Positions 20,897-29,334 of a stretch of 33,039 bases of DNA are shown here, piece by piece (positions within the stretch are counted from its first letter, which is position 1; each line of letters opens with the position of its first letter). The stretch comes from a virus. The stretch is taken from positions 1-33,039 of IMG/VR virus record IMGVR_UViG_3300032675_001516, one strand, 5' to 3'. A model generated the notes under the pieces. The model saw nothing but the letters and a program-made list of their open reading frames with translations. It was not told the DNA's origin and ran no database searches. A program made the translations under genes and the position numbers.

Positions 20897-21246
20897 AAAA
20901 CGTATCGAGTTTCTTGTCAGGCACGATCGATAAGGCCCTGCTCGCTAACGGCGTGCAGTTGACCGGTAAAGAACTAACTCCGGTTTCAAGGCAGGTTGCG
21001 GAGTACGTCTACCTGAACGAGGAAGCATTCAATAAGGCGTTTGCAGAGGACAAGAAAGTGCGCGCCGAAGTGGATGCCGCCGAAGCACAAGCGGAGAGAG
21101 AACGCGCCGAGGCCGCGGGAGAGCCGGTTAAGGAAGCGCCTGCAAATTTGCAGCCAGCTCCGGCGCAAGGTGGCAAAAGCTGGTGGTGGAGACAGCAGCA
21201 GGCCCGAGCTGTGACGGCAGAAGATCAGGCGGGTGAAAAGGTTTAG
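20893..21246 (+). CDS. Unknown protein between scaffold and capsid
   Basis: A 117-residue protein starting MKNVSSFLSGTIDKALLANG. Its middle is a charged Ala/Glu-rich helix (residues about 60-80) and the end is WWWRQQQARAV. It may be a second scaffold-like component or head decoration. The start overlaps the scaffold stop by ATGA. A TGCAAATTTGCA palindrome lies at 21141-21152 within it. Confidence 0.6.
   Translation: MKNVSSFLSGTIDKALLANGVQLTGKELTPVSRQVAEYVYLNEEAFNKAFAEDKKVRAEVDAAEAQAERERAEAAGEPVKEAPANLQPAPAQGGKSWWWRQQQARAVTAEDQAGEKV
21141..21152. repeat. Dispersed palindrome copy
   Basis: TGCAAATTTGCA, exact, within the gene between scaffold and capsid (20893-21246). Confidence 0.9.
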
Positions 21247-21250
21247 TAAG

Positions 21251-21269
21251 AGGGAGAAAATCACTCCCT
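21251..21269 (+). promoter_or_regulatory. Hairpin just before the capsid ribosome site
   Basis: AGGGAG (21251-21256) pairs with CTCCCT (21264-21269) around a seven-base loop. The capsid ribosome site AAGGAG (21270-21275) begins next to it and remains unpaired, so the stem may stabilise the mRNA 5' region or keep the site exposed. No T-tract follows, so it is not a terminator. Confidence 0.4.
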
Positions 21270-21280
21270 AAGGAGACGGT

Positions 21281-22345
21281 ATGTTTTCAGTTATTCGATG
21301 GCTGGCGAGTTTCTGGATTAGGCAGATTCTAAACGCCATAGCACCGACCATTGGCGTCGTGGGTACTGGAATCTACTCGCCACCTGCGTTGATGCAGAAC
21401 ACGCTCGACGCTTTGACCCAGAAGAAAATCGCACCATATCTCGCGGACATCGTGAACAAGCCATCTCCGACGCATTGGGCCTTGCAGCGGTCGGGGAAGC
21501 ATGTTACGGGTGGAGCTTTGATCTTTCCGCTGTTGACGGCAGAGGACCCCGCGGGCGGAGCGTTCTGGGGTGACCAGAATTTGAACACGTCGGTATTTGA
21601 TCCGGTGATTCCGGCTGAGCAACAGTGGCGGTTTTACTATCAGAACATAGCCATTGCGACGACCGACATCATTCTCGGATCTGGCGGGGCGTCTGCAGTA
21701 GACATCGTGAAGGCGAAGATGCAAATCGGGGCGGCATCATTGCTGCCGAAATTGGCCAGAGCGAACTGGGGCATTTACCCACAGAATACGTCGATTGACA
21801 TCGACAACATCCCGAACTGGATTGGGGTTCAGGGGAACACCATCGCTGGCGTCAACCGGTCTACGGTGACGGCTTGGAATCCTGGCGCCGCTGTATCGAA
21901 CGGCTCAGGAGCTTTGACTATTCCGAACTTTGAACAAGCGTATCAGTCGGTAACCTTTGGCTATGACGAGCCGGACACGCTGTTCCTGAACAACTACGAC
22001 TACGGACGATTCAAGACTCAGTTCATCAATGCCGGCGCGGCGCCGGGGTCTGTGGTTCGAATGAATGACAACATCACAGACAAGGAGCCCGCTCAGCTTG
22101 GTCTGCGGTATCACTTCCGCGTGGATAACGCGGTGATTTTGGCCGATCAGTACATCACGGCGGGAACCGGATGGCTGTGGAACTCAAAGTACATGTGGAT
22201 GAACTACCACAAGAACGGTTACTACGTGGTTCGTCCATGGCTGATGTCGAGTTCTCAGGAAGTGATTGCCAGCCGCATTGTGGTGGCAGAACAGTTGACG
22301 AATGTGCGGCCGTTGAGCGCTTGCACGATTACGAACTTAACCTAA
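21281..22345 (+). CDS. Major capsid protein (HK97-fold, predicted)
   Basis: A 354-residue protein with strong AAGGAG five bases before ATG 21281. After an unusual hydrophobic start (MFSVIRWLASFWIRQILNAIAP) comes KIAPYLADIVNKPSPTHW, PAEQQWRFYYQNIAIATTDIIL, a beta-rich core and IPNFEQAYQSVTFGYDEPDTLFLNNYDYGRF, whose motif FLNNYDYGRF resembles the axial/P-domain region of podovirus coats. It follows the scaffold and precedes a small beta-rich protein. Fold is inferred from order, length and motif style. Confidence 0.75.
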   Translation: MFSVIRWLASFWIRQILNAIAPTIGVVGTGIYSPPALMQNTLDALTQKKIAPYLADIVNKPSPTHWALQRSGKHVTGGALIFPLLTAEDPAGGAFWGDQNLNTSVFDPVIPAEQQWRFYYQNIAIATTDIILGSGGASAVDIVKAKMQIGAASLLPKLARANWGIYPQNTSIDIDNIPNWIGVQGNTIAGVNRSTVTAWNPGAAVSNGSGALTIPNFEQAYQSVTFGYDEPDTLFLNNYDYGRFKTQFINAGAAPGSVVRMNDNITDKEPAQLGLRYHFRVDNAVILADQYITAGTGWLWNSKYMWMNYHKNGYYVVRPWLMSSSQEVIASRIVVAEQLTNVRPLSACTITNLT

Positions 22346-22354
22346 GGAGCAGGT

Positions 22355-23035
22355 ATGGCGTTTAAAAATCGGCTTTTGAGTATGGTCAACGGGCCTGGAG
22401 TTCCACTCCAGAACGATGCGCTGTTCCTCTCGGTGGGCAATGCGCTGACGACGACCAACACGACTTCTTTGACCGGATTGACTCCAACGATTTCGAAGGG
22501 GTTGATTCGGTGCAAGGTGTATCAGGGCTTATCGTCTCCGACGCTGGCGACTTTGGCGCTAATCGTTTCTGACGGAACGACCTTCGTGGAAGTCTTTGAC
22601 TTCGCTCCGGGAACTGCTATCCCTCTATCCGCGACTCCTGCGGGTACGCAACTGGCAACCAATGGCGCCATGGCTTCGGCTTCGGCTATTTTGACCTCTG
22701 CGAGCGCACCGTTTACGCCTGCAATGGTGGGTTTGTCGATCGCCGTGTCTGCGGCTGGCAACACTGGTGGAACCCTGCCGCTGTACACCACGATTGCCAG
22801 TTACCAGAGTTCAACTCAAGTGACTTTGGCGACGGCTACTCTGCAAACGGGTGGAACTTCCGGAGCCACGGTGACCTTGACCGGTCAATATTCGAACGGT
22901 GGCTCAGACTCGGCAGTTGGCGGGGTGGACTTCGTGGTTCCGTTCGAAGTTGATATTAACGTTTCCCGGTTGGATGTGGTCACGACTGGCGCGGGTACGT
23001 CGCTGCTGGATGTCGAGATCAGTGGAACTAGCTAG
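22355..23035 (+). CDS. Beta-rich head-associated protein (decoration candidate)
   Basis: A 226-residue protein. Residues about 95-175 resemble a beta domain often inserted in phage virion proteins: ASAPFTPAMVGLSIAVS, TTIASYQSSTQVTLA and GATVTLTGQ. The remainder is also beta-rich with Thr/Ser/Gly repeats. As the last gene before a strong terminator, and directly after the coat gene, it could be a decoration or head-fibre protein. Domain role unproven. The start at ATG 22355 has AAGGAG upstream. Confidence 0.6.
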   Translation: MAFKNRLLSMVNGPGVPLQNDALFLSVGNALTTTNTTSLTGLTPTISKGLIRCKVYQGLSSPTLATLALIVSDGTTFVEVFDFAPGTAIPLSATPAGTQLATNGAMASASAILTSASAPFTPAMVGLSIAVSAAGNTGGTLPLYTTIASYQSSTQVTLATATLQTGGTSGATVTLTGQYSNGGSDSAVGGVDFVVPFEVDINVSRLDVVTTGAGTSLLDVEISGTS

Positions 23036-23063
23036 ATTTTTGGTTGCCCTTGGGTATGGACTT

Positions 23064-23101
23064 GGGTGGCTGTTGGCTTCGGCCAGAAGCCACCCATTTT
23101 T
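23064..23101 (+). terminator. Strong terminator after the capsid genes
   Basis: Outer stem GGGTGGCT/AGCCACCC (23064-23071 with 23088-23095) and inner TGGC/GCCA stem capped by a TTCG tetraloop, followed by ATTTTTG. It separates the head genes from the tail genes. Confidence 0.85.
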
Positions 23102-23115
23102 GTTAGGAGCGAAAA

Positions 23116-24585
23116 TTGCCAACCGTAGGCGATATCCTATTTGCGGTAAGAGCAAAAATACCAGATTTGCCTCCGACGCTTCCCGCGCCCACGGGAGCGG
23201 GCAATATTGCGGTTTCCTCGATTCAGTTCCCAATTGAGTTTCCACTGGTGTTTAACATAACGACGGTGAATAACTATACGCCGACGATTGGACAAGTTCT
23301 AGCCTACGTAGCGGGATCAGATTCAGCATTCAACGGCAATTACACGGTCACCCAGATTATTTCCGGAAACGAGTTTGCTTGCACGCGCTCGGCGCCGTAT
23401 CCGTCGCACCATACCTGCACAGGCGGGACGCTCGGAACAAGCCAGATTGTGACACTGTACACGGGTTCCTCTACGCTGCCGGCGGGGACGTACTACGTCG
23501 TCGTGACACAGCGGAATCCCTGGGGAGAGACTTTATCCTCGGAGGAAGATGGCCCTATTGCGGTTTCGACGGGGCAAGGTTTGACCGTCAATTCAGCACT
23601 ACTCCCCGGAGCTACGACGATCCGGGCCTACCTGACGCTTCCCGGCGGGCAGAGTGGCTCAGAAATTCAGTACATTGAATCAGTTGCGACTCCGTTCAAT
23701 ATCATAGCGCCATTGACTGGGTTTGGAACTCCACCGACGCGTAGCACGGCGTACTTGATGGATTCAGACGGGCCACAGTTTGGGGCCTCTACGCTCTATC
23801 AGTGGCTCAACGAAGCGTTAAACAAGCTCGCTAGGGCTGTAGGAGGCTTGCAGGACTACTCTGGCGTTCCCACGGTAGCAGGACAGCCGCTATATGTTCT
23901 TCCTGGAATGTGGGGTGAGATTTCAGACGTTTGGTATGGCGGATATTGGGTTCAAGGTGGAAAGCGGGCGGAATTCTTTCGGCGGAATAACATCAATTCG
24001 TCGGTTCTGAGCAAAGTCACAATCTCAGTGATGTCCGACAAGCAGGTGCTAGAAGTTTACCCGCAGCCGGATCGCAATGCAGGGGTCACAGCCACGAGCG
24101 CTCCCATGCTCGCTACAGATACCGCGGTAAATGTGGTCAATCCAGGGGTGTTCTACCTGCCCTTCGGCTTCTGTCAGATTGGAAATGAAGTTTGCGCCTA
24201 CGCGACGACGGCCCTAACAGGTCTAATCCGCGGTTTGGGGTCAACGGTAGCTACGGCGTGGCCAGAGGGAACCACGGTGACGGAGTTGAGCCTATTCTGG
24301 TGCGGGAAGCGGTTAGTGCTCATTCCCTACCAGCCAGGGCAGTCGTTGATGAATCTTGCCGCTCCGCAGGGTTGGGTTGCGATCCTGCCAAATTACATGC
24401 TCGCGCAGGCGAAGAAAGCAGAGTTGGACTTGGAATCGGCCAAGACTTTGGAGGACGCGTTTTTCAAAGAAGCGAATGAATGGATGTTGGCTAATAAGCC
24501 AGTGCCTCGGTTTGTGCAGGTGGGTGGCGGAAGGGGCACACTTGCCTTCGATGTCGTATTGGACAATGGAGTGATCGTCCCGTAG
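23116..24585 (+). CDS. Head-tail connector/tail protein with inserted domains
   Basis: A 489-residue protein from TTG 23116 with AGGAG six bases upstream. Residues about 45-105 form a beta module (GSDSAFNGNYTV), residues about 106-200 an FN3-like module (AGTYYVVVTQRNPWGETLSSEE), and residues about 225-470 the core (STLYQWLNEALNKLARAVGGLQ, FFRRNNINSSVLSK, AQAKKAELDLESAKTLEDAF), which resembles the adaptor proteins that follow the coat in podoviruses (role of P22 gp4). The order is coat, adaptor, tail hub, which supports the call. The same two modules recur in the next large gene. Confidence 0.65.
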   Translation: MPTVGDILFAVRAKIPDLPPTLPAPTGAGNIAVSSIQFPIEFPLVFNITTVNNYTPTIGQVLAYVAGSDSAFNGNYTVTQIISGNEFACTRSAPYPSHHTCTGGTLGTSQIVTLYTGSSTLPAGTYYVVVTQRNPWGETLSSEEDGPIAVSTGQGLTVNSALLPGATTIRAYLTLPGGQSGSEIQYIESVATPFNIIAPLTGFGTPPTRSTAYLMDSDGPQFGASTLYQWLNEALNKLARAVGGLQDYSGVPTVAGQPLYVLPGMWGEISDVWYGGYWVQGGKRAEFFRRNNINSSVLSKVTISVMSDKQVLEVYPQPDRNAGVTATSAPMLATDTAVNVVNPGVFYLPFGFCQIGNEVCAYATTALTGLIRGLGSTVATAWPEGTTVTELSLFWCGKRLVLIPYQPGQSLMNLAAPQGWVAILPNYMLAQAKKAELDLESAKTLEDAFFKEANEWMLANKPVPRFVQVGGGRGTLAFDVVLDNGVIVP

Positions 24586-24608
24586 CCGATTAGGGTAGGA
24601 GCATATAT

Positions 24609-24800
24609 ATGCCGGAATTTACAAGGCCAGGATTACTGACGGACAGGGAAACAGTCCCTCGTTCCTTGTCTCGCCCTCGAACTTCTCCCGGACAAGGATA
24701 TGCGATGGGAACGATGTTAGATTCGGCTATGACAAACGCTCGCCGGGGGTCTACCAGGAAATCTTCTCGGAGAAAAGGGAGAGGAGGTAAGCGTAAGTAA
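24609..24800 (+). CDS. 63-residue basic protein
   Basis: The product starts MPEFTRPGLLTDRETVPRS and ends in a basic run, TRKSSRRKGRGGKRK. The C-terminus looks like a nucleic-acid-binding tail. It is the second of the basic small proteins, between connector and tail hub, and overlaps the next gene by one base. No domain recognised. Confidence 0.6.
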   Translation: MPEFTRPGLLTDRETVPRSLSRPRTSPGQGYAMGTMLDSAMTNARRGSTRKSSRRKGRGGKRK

Positions 24801-27800
24801 TGGGTGTTAAGCCATCTACGTTCGGCGCCTTCGTAAAAGGCTGTGACGCCTCGACGGGAAGATTAATCCAGCCGAAGGGCTCGGTCCCTCGCGCGTCGAA
24901 TCTGCTCATGTCAAAAAGAGGATCGCTCCGCACTTGCGATGGTACCGACATAATCGACGCCTACAACGGCGTACCTACTTCCGGCCGCGGTCGCGCCATG
25001 GCTGAGTTCTTCTTTGCCCCTACTGGAGTTGCTGGCTACTACCTCCGGATCATGCAAGCTCTGGACCAGCATCTTGGGGCGCCCCGAAATCTCGCGGTGT
25101 CAGTCGTCAGTGGCGGTTCGCTGGTGTCAGAAACCTACTACTGGGTGGTCACGGCGATTGACGGGGCCGGGGGTGAAACAGTCATCTCCAATGAAGTTTC
25201 TGCGACGGTCAGCGGGGGAGAAACGGCCGACTTGACTTGGAACGTTGTACCGAATGCCTTTGGCTACAACGTGTATCGCGGGACGACTCCGGGAGGAGAA
25301 GTTTTACTCAGTGGTCCGGGCTTGCCTGCTCCGTCCAACTCGTATCAGGACAACGGCTCGGCTTCTCCGAGTGGTGGGACCTATGCCGTTGTGACCCTGC
25401 AGGCGACGTTTGAGGGGTTTGCGACGGTCACACTGACGACTCCGGTCAACAATGGTTTTATCGGCCAAGCAGGGGTGTACACGGCGGGCTCGAATGCGAG
25501 CTTCAATGGAAGCTATGAAATCGTCAATCAGACTGCTCCGACGGTGATTACCATCAAGGGAGGCACACAGACCGAACCAGCATTTTCCGATGGTGGAACG
25601 TTTGCCATCGGTGTGGCGATTACCCCTCCTGACACCGACACGACGCAGCAGACAGCCTTATACGCCATGCCAGCGCCAATAGAGGGCGTTACCTACACCG
25701 ACGAGAATATCGTTGCCCTGTTTCCCGCGGCTCAGGCTGGCGGGACCTTACAGCAAGGCTACAGCCCGTCTGGTGGGGTCATAGGTGCGGTAGGACTCCA
25801 GCCCCAGATGGCTCAGTTTACAAATCAGGCTGTGTTGGCCCTCGGGAACGGATTCGCTCCACAGGTCTACTCCGATCCGAATGGAACACTGACGAATCCG
25901 GCAACTATTGTGCCGATTTCTGCGATCAGCGTGGATGCGAATGGGGTGGTCACGGTGACGACCTCGAGCCCGAACAATATCAACCCGACCGTGAATTCTT
26001 TCCCATCGTGGCAGAAGGACACGGCTTACAGTGTTGGAGACACGATTGTTCCGATTCCCGAAAACGGCTATTATTACACGGCCACGCGAGCGGGCACGAG
26101 CGGTTCAACGCAACCAATTTGGCCAACCACGATCGGGCAGAGCGTGGACGACGGCGGTTCCCTGTTTACCTCAGTGCTCTGGGACTGTGCCGGTCTGGTT
26201 TCGATCATTAACGCGCAGCAAGGCCTGGGAGCGAATGTTTACATCTCGGGGGTAGCAGACCCTGTTTATAATACAAACGGTTTTGGCGCGAGTGCCTTCA
26301 CGACTATTTCGGTTCCGAGTGCAACTGAAGTGCAGATTGTGAATCCGCACGCGATTGGACAACCCCCGTCCAGCGGTGGGTTTATGACGGTGACGACCAT
26401 TCCTATCGTTTCCACATTCCTGCCGTCCTTTCCGGTGTGGACTACGGCTGTTTCCTACGCGGTTAACTCGGTGATTGAGCCCACGGTATCGAATGGGTAC
26501 TATTACACCGCAACAACTTCGGGAATCAGCGGCGGGACACAGCCTACCTTCCCGACAACCATCGGCGCCACGGTCACAGATGGCACGATCATATGGAAGA
26601 ATTCAGGGACGTTGCTCAGTGCAGCTCCTCCCCCGCCTGGGTGTGGTCATCTTGCGGTCTATTCCGGGTCACTCTGGATGTTCAATACTTGGGTCACGAA
26701 TACGGGCCCAAGTACGAACACGGGCACAGGTGCAACGCCGATCGCGCCTAATACTTCGACCGGATTGGACGGCCCATGCAGTCTGCGAATGTCGGACGTG
26801 AACAACCTGCAGTCATGGAACCCAGTCAATCAGGCGTTCCTTGACAAAGATGACGGCACGGAGGGCATGGGTTTAGGTTCGTTCACGATCGCCGCGCAGG
26901 GCATCCCGCCAGAGGGTAGCCTGTGCGCCTTTAAGAGACGTGCGGTTTATCAGATTGTTGGAGTTTTCGGTGCTTCCAACTTCCTGATTCAGCGCGTACA
27001 GAGCGATATGGGGATATTGTCTCCCCGGACACTCCAGTTCGTTCCCGGCTTCGGACTGATGCGGCTGACCTACATCGGCATTGGCGTGTTCGACGGGGTA
27101 AATGACCGCATTGTGAGCACGCAAGTTCAGCCCTACCTGATCGGTTCGAACGATCCGGACACGGCCGACATCGTTCCGATGGACCCGGAGTGGCAGACGG
27201 TATGCCAGTCGGCTCTAGTGGCTAATCCTCCGATGTACGTGACGGCCATCCCGATTGCCTCGACGCCGGGAGGTTCTGACGGGATGCTGACCAGAATCAT
27301 GTGTTTCGATATGGTGCTCAAGGCGTGGGCCATTGTGGACCTTCCGTTTCCAATTTCTACGATGTTCGGGGTGGTGACATTCTCCACTATCGCCGCGACG
27401 GTTATGGGCTCGTTTAGCGATGGTACCTTACAGCAGTGGCAGAACGAGGATTTAACTTGGGCGACCTCCTCGAGCGGCTCTAGTATTCCGGGGCAGATCG
27501 CGTGGGCGATGCAGAGCCCGACGACAGCAAGCAAGGACGCTTCGGGTCGCTTCTATCTCCGTCGGACGGTAGTTTTGGGCCAGCAAGATCCGAACGCTCC
27601 ATCGACCATGACCATCCGGACTCGGAACGGTGGAGTGGTGTTTGCTACCCAGAATCTACCGATGCCAAACTCGGGTGATATTCAGGTGCAGGCGGCGGCG
27701 GGCTCGACGGGACGACGTTTCGATGCGATTATCTCGGGGTTAGGCAGGATCACGATCGACAGTATCGAATTTCAAATCGAGCCTCGGCCAAGTGGGGTTA

Positions 27801-27820
27801 TGGCGGGAGCTATAAGCTAG
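24800..27820 (+). CDS. Tail hub/DNA-stabilisation protein (P22 gp10-like) with inserted domains
   Basis: A 1006-residue protein. Flanks match the gp10-type tail hub found after the adaptor in podoviruses: an N-terminal region (residues 1-90) and a C-terminal region with GMGLGSFTIAAQGIPPEGSL, PRTLQFVPGFGLMRLTYIGI and FDMVLKAWAIVDLPFP. The insertions are an FN3-like module (about 94-190), a FNGSYE beta module (205-270), and two tandem CBM5/12-like carbohydrate-binding modules (403-460 and 547-601), each with a W...Y..GD-type start, GYYYTAT, SG.TQP..PTTIG and a final DG...W. The insertions may help receptor binding. The ATG 24800 start overlaps the preceding stop. Confidence 0.7.
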   Translation: MGVKPSTFGAFVKGCDASTGRLIQPKGSVPRASNLLMSKRGSLRTCDGTDIIDAYNGVPTSGRGRAMAEFFFAPTGVAGYYLRIMQALDQHLGAPRNLAVSVVSGGSLVSETYYWVVTAIDGAGGETVISNEVSATVSGGETADLTWNVVPNAFGYNVYRGTTPGGEVLLSGPGLPAPSNSYQDNGSASPSGGTYAVVTLQATFEGFATVTLTTPVNNGFIGQAGVYTAGSNASFNGSYEIVNQTAPTVITIKGGTQTEPAFSDGGTFAIGVAITPPDTDTTQQTALYAMPAPIEGVTYTDENIVALFPAAQAGGTLQQGYSPSGGVIGAVGLQPQMAQFTNQAVLALGNGFAPQVYSDPNGTLTNPATIVPISAISVDANGVVTVTTSSPNNINPTVNSFPSWQKDTAYSVGDTIVPIPENGYYYTATRAGTSGSTQPIWPTTIGQSVDDGGSLFTSVLWDCAGLVSIINAQQGLGANVYISGVADPVYNTNGFGASAFTTISVPSATEVQIVNPHAIGQPPSSGGFMTVTTIPIVSTFLPSFPVWTTAVSYAVNSVIEPTVSNGYYYTATTSGISGGTQPTFPTTIGATVTDGTIIWKNSGTLLSAAPPPPGCGHLAVYSGSLWMFNTWVTNTGPSTNTGTGATPIAPNTSTGLDGPCSLRMSDVNNLQSWNPVNQAFLDKDDGTEGMGLGSFTIAAQGIPPEGSLCAFKRRAVYQIVGVFGASNFLIQRVQSDMGILSPRTLQFVPGFGLMRLTYIGIGVFDGVNDRIVSTQVQPYLIGSNDPDTADIVPMDPEWQTVCQSALVANPPMYVTAIPIASTPGGSDGMLTRIMCFDMVLKAWAIVDLPFPISTMFGVVTFSTIAATVMGSFSDGTLQQWQNEDLTWATSSSGSSIPGQIAWAMQSPTTASKDASGRFYLRRTVVLGQQDPNAPSTMTIRTRNGGVVFATQNLPMPNSGDIQVQAAAGSTGRRFDAIISGLGRITIDSIEFQIEPRPSGVMAGAIS

Positions 27821-28260
27821 TGATTACAGAGACGCAAGACTTCGATGTGATGCAGTTTTTAGCACCAAAGGATGAGGCTCGCCTGCTTGGTCCGGATGAG
27901 GAAATCCCCGCTGAACTGGAAGCAGGGTTCGATCAACTCGGAAAGTTAGATCGAAACTGGGTCTGGGTTGTGCAGTCGGATTGGAAGATTAAGGGGGTGT
28001 TGCTTGCATCGCCATGTCACGGGTCTGCGTTCGTCTGGAGGATATGTTTGGATCCATCGCTTTCTAATGTCGCCGTTATACGCCTTTTAAGGCGATTCCT
28101 GAGCGATATAAGAGCGCGGGGACTGGTAGGGTACATGACGATCATCGACCCCGCCAAGGCCCTGCAAGCGCGTCTAAAACACATCATCGTGAAAGCAGGC
28201 GGTCAGTCGTTCGGGAATTATGAGATGTTGGTGTCTCCAACGCCGCGGGAGGGGCTGTAA
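27820..28260 (+). CDS. GNAT-like acetyltransferase (predicted)
   Basis: A 146-residue protein from GTG 27820, overlapping the tail hub stop by one base. Pattern VWVVQSDWKIKGVLLASPC, WRICLDPSLSNVAVIRLLRRFLSDIRARGLVGYMT and a late FGNYEMLVSP fit the acyl-CoA N-acyltransferase fold: strand, the pyrophosphate-loop helix and a C-terminal strand. The R/Q-x-x-G-x-G/A loop is not clear, so catalytic activity is uncertain. Such proteins occur beside tail genes in some podoviruses. Confidence 0.5.
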   Translation: MITETQDFDVMQFLAPKDEARLLGPDEEIPAELEAGFDQLGKLDRNWVWVVQSDWKIKGVLLASPCHGSAFVWRICLDPSLSNVAVIRLLRRFLSDIRARGLVGYMTIIDPAKALQARLKHIIVKAGGQSFGNYEMLVSPTPREGL

Positions 28261-28776
28261 GTGCCAGCAATCGCCGGGATTATCCCACTGATAACCGCTT
28301 CTCTGGCCGCAGTCGGCACCGGTGTGTCGATTGACGAGGCTCTGAACGCTCCGAGCGCCCCAAAGATTAGCACTACGCCCACGCCTTTGACTTCAACGCA
28401 GAATGCAGGGCAGGCAGCGGCGGTCAGCCAGCAACTACCGACGCTCCAAACTTTGACAGGCGGTTCGTTGTCGCCAGAGTATTACAGCCAGTTCGGTGGA
28501 CAGGCGGCGGGAGTAGCGAATAACCCGCAGGCGACTGGTAATATCCAGTCTGCAATCAATCAGTTGTTCGGGTTTTCCTCTCCCGGCCAGACTGGCTTAA
28601 CGCCTGCGACTTCGACGGGAACAACTCCGGCGACACAGGGCGGTGGAAGTGGGTTACCGGGGATATTGGACTTGCTGCAGAAGCCGAGTGGCGGGAGTTC
28701 CCCATTCGGCGGCGGTGGCCCGGCATGGCTATCGCAGGCATTGAACAACAATCCCTATCAGGGACTACAGGCATAG
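28261..28776 (+). CDS. Internal/ejection protein candidate 1
   Basis: A 171-residue protein from GTG 28261 with a hydrophobic N-terminal stretch (IAGIIPLITASLAAVGTG) and a Gly/Ser/Gln/Pro-rich remainder. The tail hub is followed by several such low-complexity proteins, the usual place of podovirus ejection proteins. The hydrophobic part may insert in the host membrane on DNA entry. Sequence alone does not prove it. Confidence 0.55.
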   Translation: MPAIAGIIPLITASLAAVGTGVSIDEALNAPSAPKISTTPTPLTSTQNAGQAAAVSQQLPTLQTLTGGSLSPEYYSQFGGQAAGVANNPQATGNIQSAINQLFGFSSPGQTGLTPATSTGTTPATQGGGSGLPGILDLLQKPSGGSSPFGGGGPAWLSQALNNNPYQGLQA

Positions 28777-28779
28777 CTT

Positions 28780-29331
28780 ATGGATGGACTTGGAGCAATT
28801 GTACCTTTACTCAGCGGCGGGGCGGCGGTAGCCGGAACCGGTGGGAATATTTTGGAAGACGTCAAGAAAAACGACTACCAGAATTTTATTCTCAATCTGG
28901 TTAAAAATCCGACCGCTTTTGCCGCGTTGATTTCCAAACTCCAGCAACCGTTGAACGCTGGCCTAACGCAATCAGTGGGGAATCAGGTGCAGGGACAGAT
29001 GGCAGAACGCGGGCTGTCGCAGGCCCCCGGTATCTTCGCTGGTGCGGAGTCTCAAGCCCTCGCTCCGTTCTATCAGCAGAACCAGAGCACGGCCACAAAC
29101 GCTCTTTTACAAGCTCTTGGTTTGCCCGCGGGTACGTTTGGTCAGCCAGTTAATACGACTGGGGCGTGGCAGGGCTTGTTCAAGGGCTTACCGCCGCAGA
29201 GCAGTGGCAATTGGAGTGGACAGTTTAGCGACCCGGCGCTCGGCGGGATTCAGTACATGCCGGGTGGCTACGGCGGGGCAGTTGGGCCTGATCCGGCAGC
29301 ACCGACCTATGATCCTTCGTGGGGGAGTTAA
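28780..29331 (+). CDS. Internal/ejection protein candidate 2
   Basis: A 183-residue protein starting MDGLGAIVPLLSGGAAVAGTG. A helical centre (LVKNPTAFAALISKLQQPL; AERGLSQAPGIFAGAESQALAPFYQQNQ) is followed by a Gly/Pro-rich end. The same hydrophobic N-terminus as its upstream neighbour suggests the two are related. The role is inferred from order. Confidence 0.55.
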   Translation: MDGLGAIVPLLSGGAAVAGTGGNILEDVKKNDYQNFILNLVKNPTAFAALISKLQQPLNAGLTQSVGNQVQGQMAERGLSQAPGIFAGAESQALAPFYQQNQSTATNALLQALGLPAGTFGQPVNTTGAWQGLFKGLPPQSSGNWSGQFSDPALGGIQYMPGGYGGAVGPDPAAPTYDPSWGS

Positions 29332-29334
29332 CAA

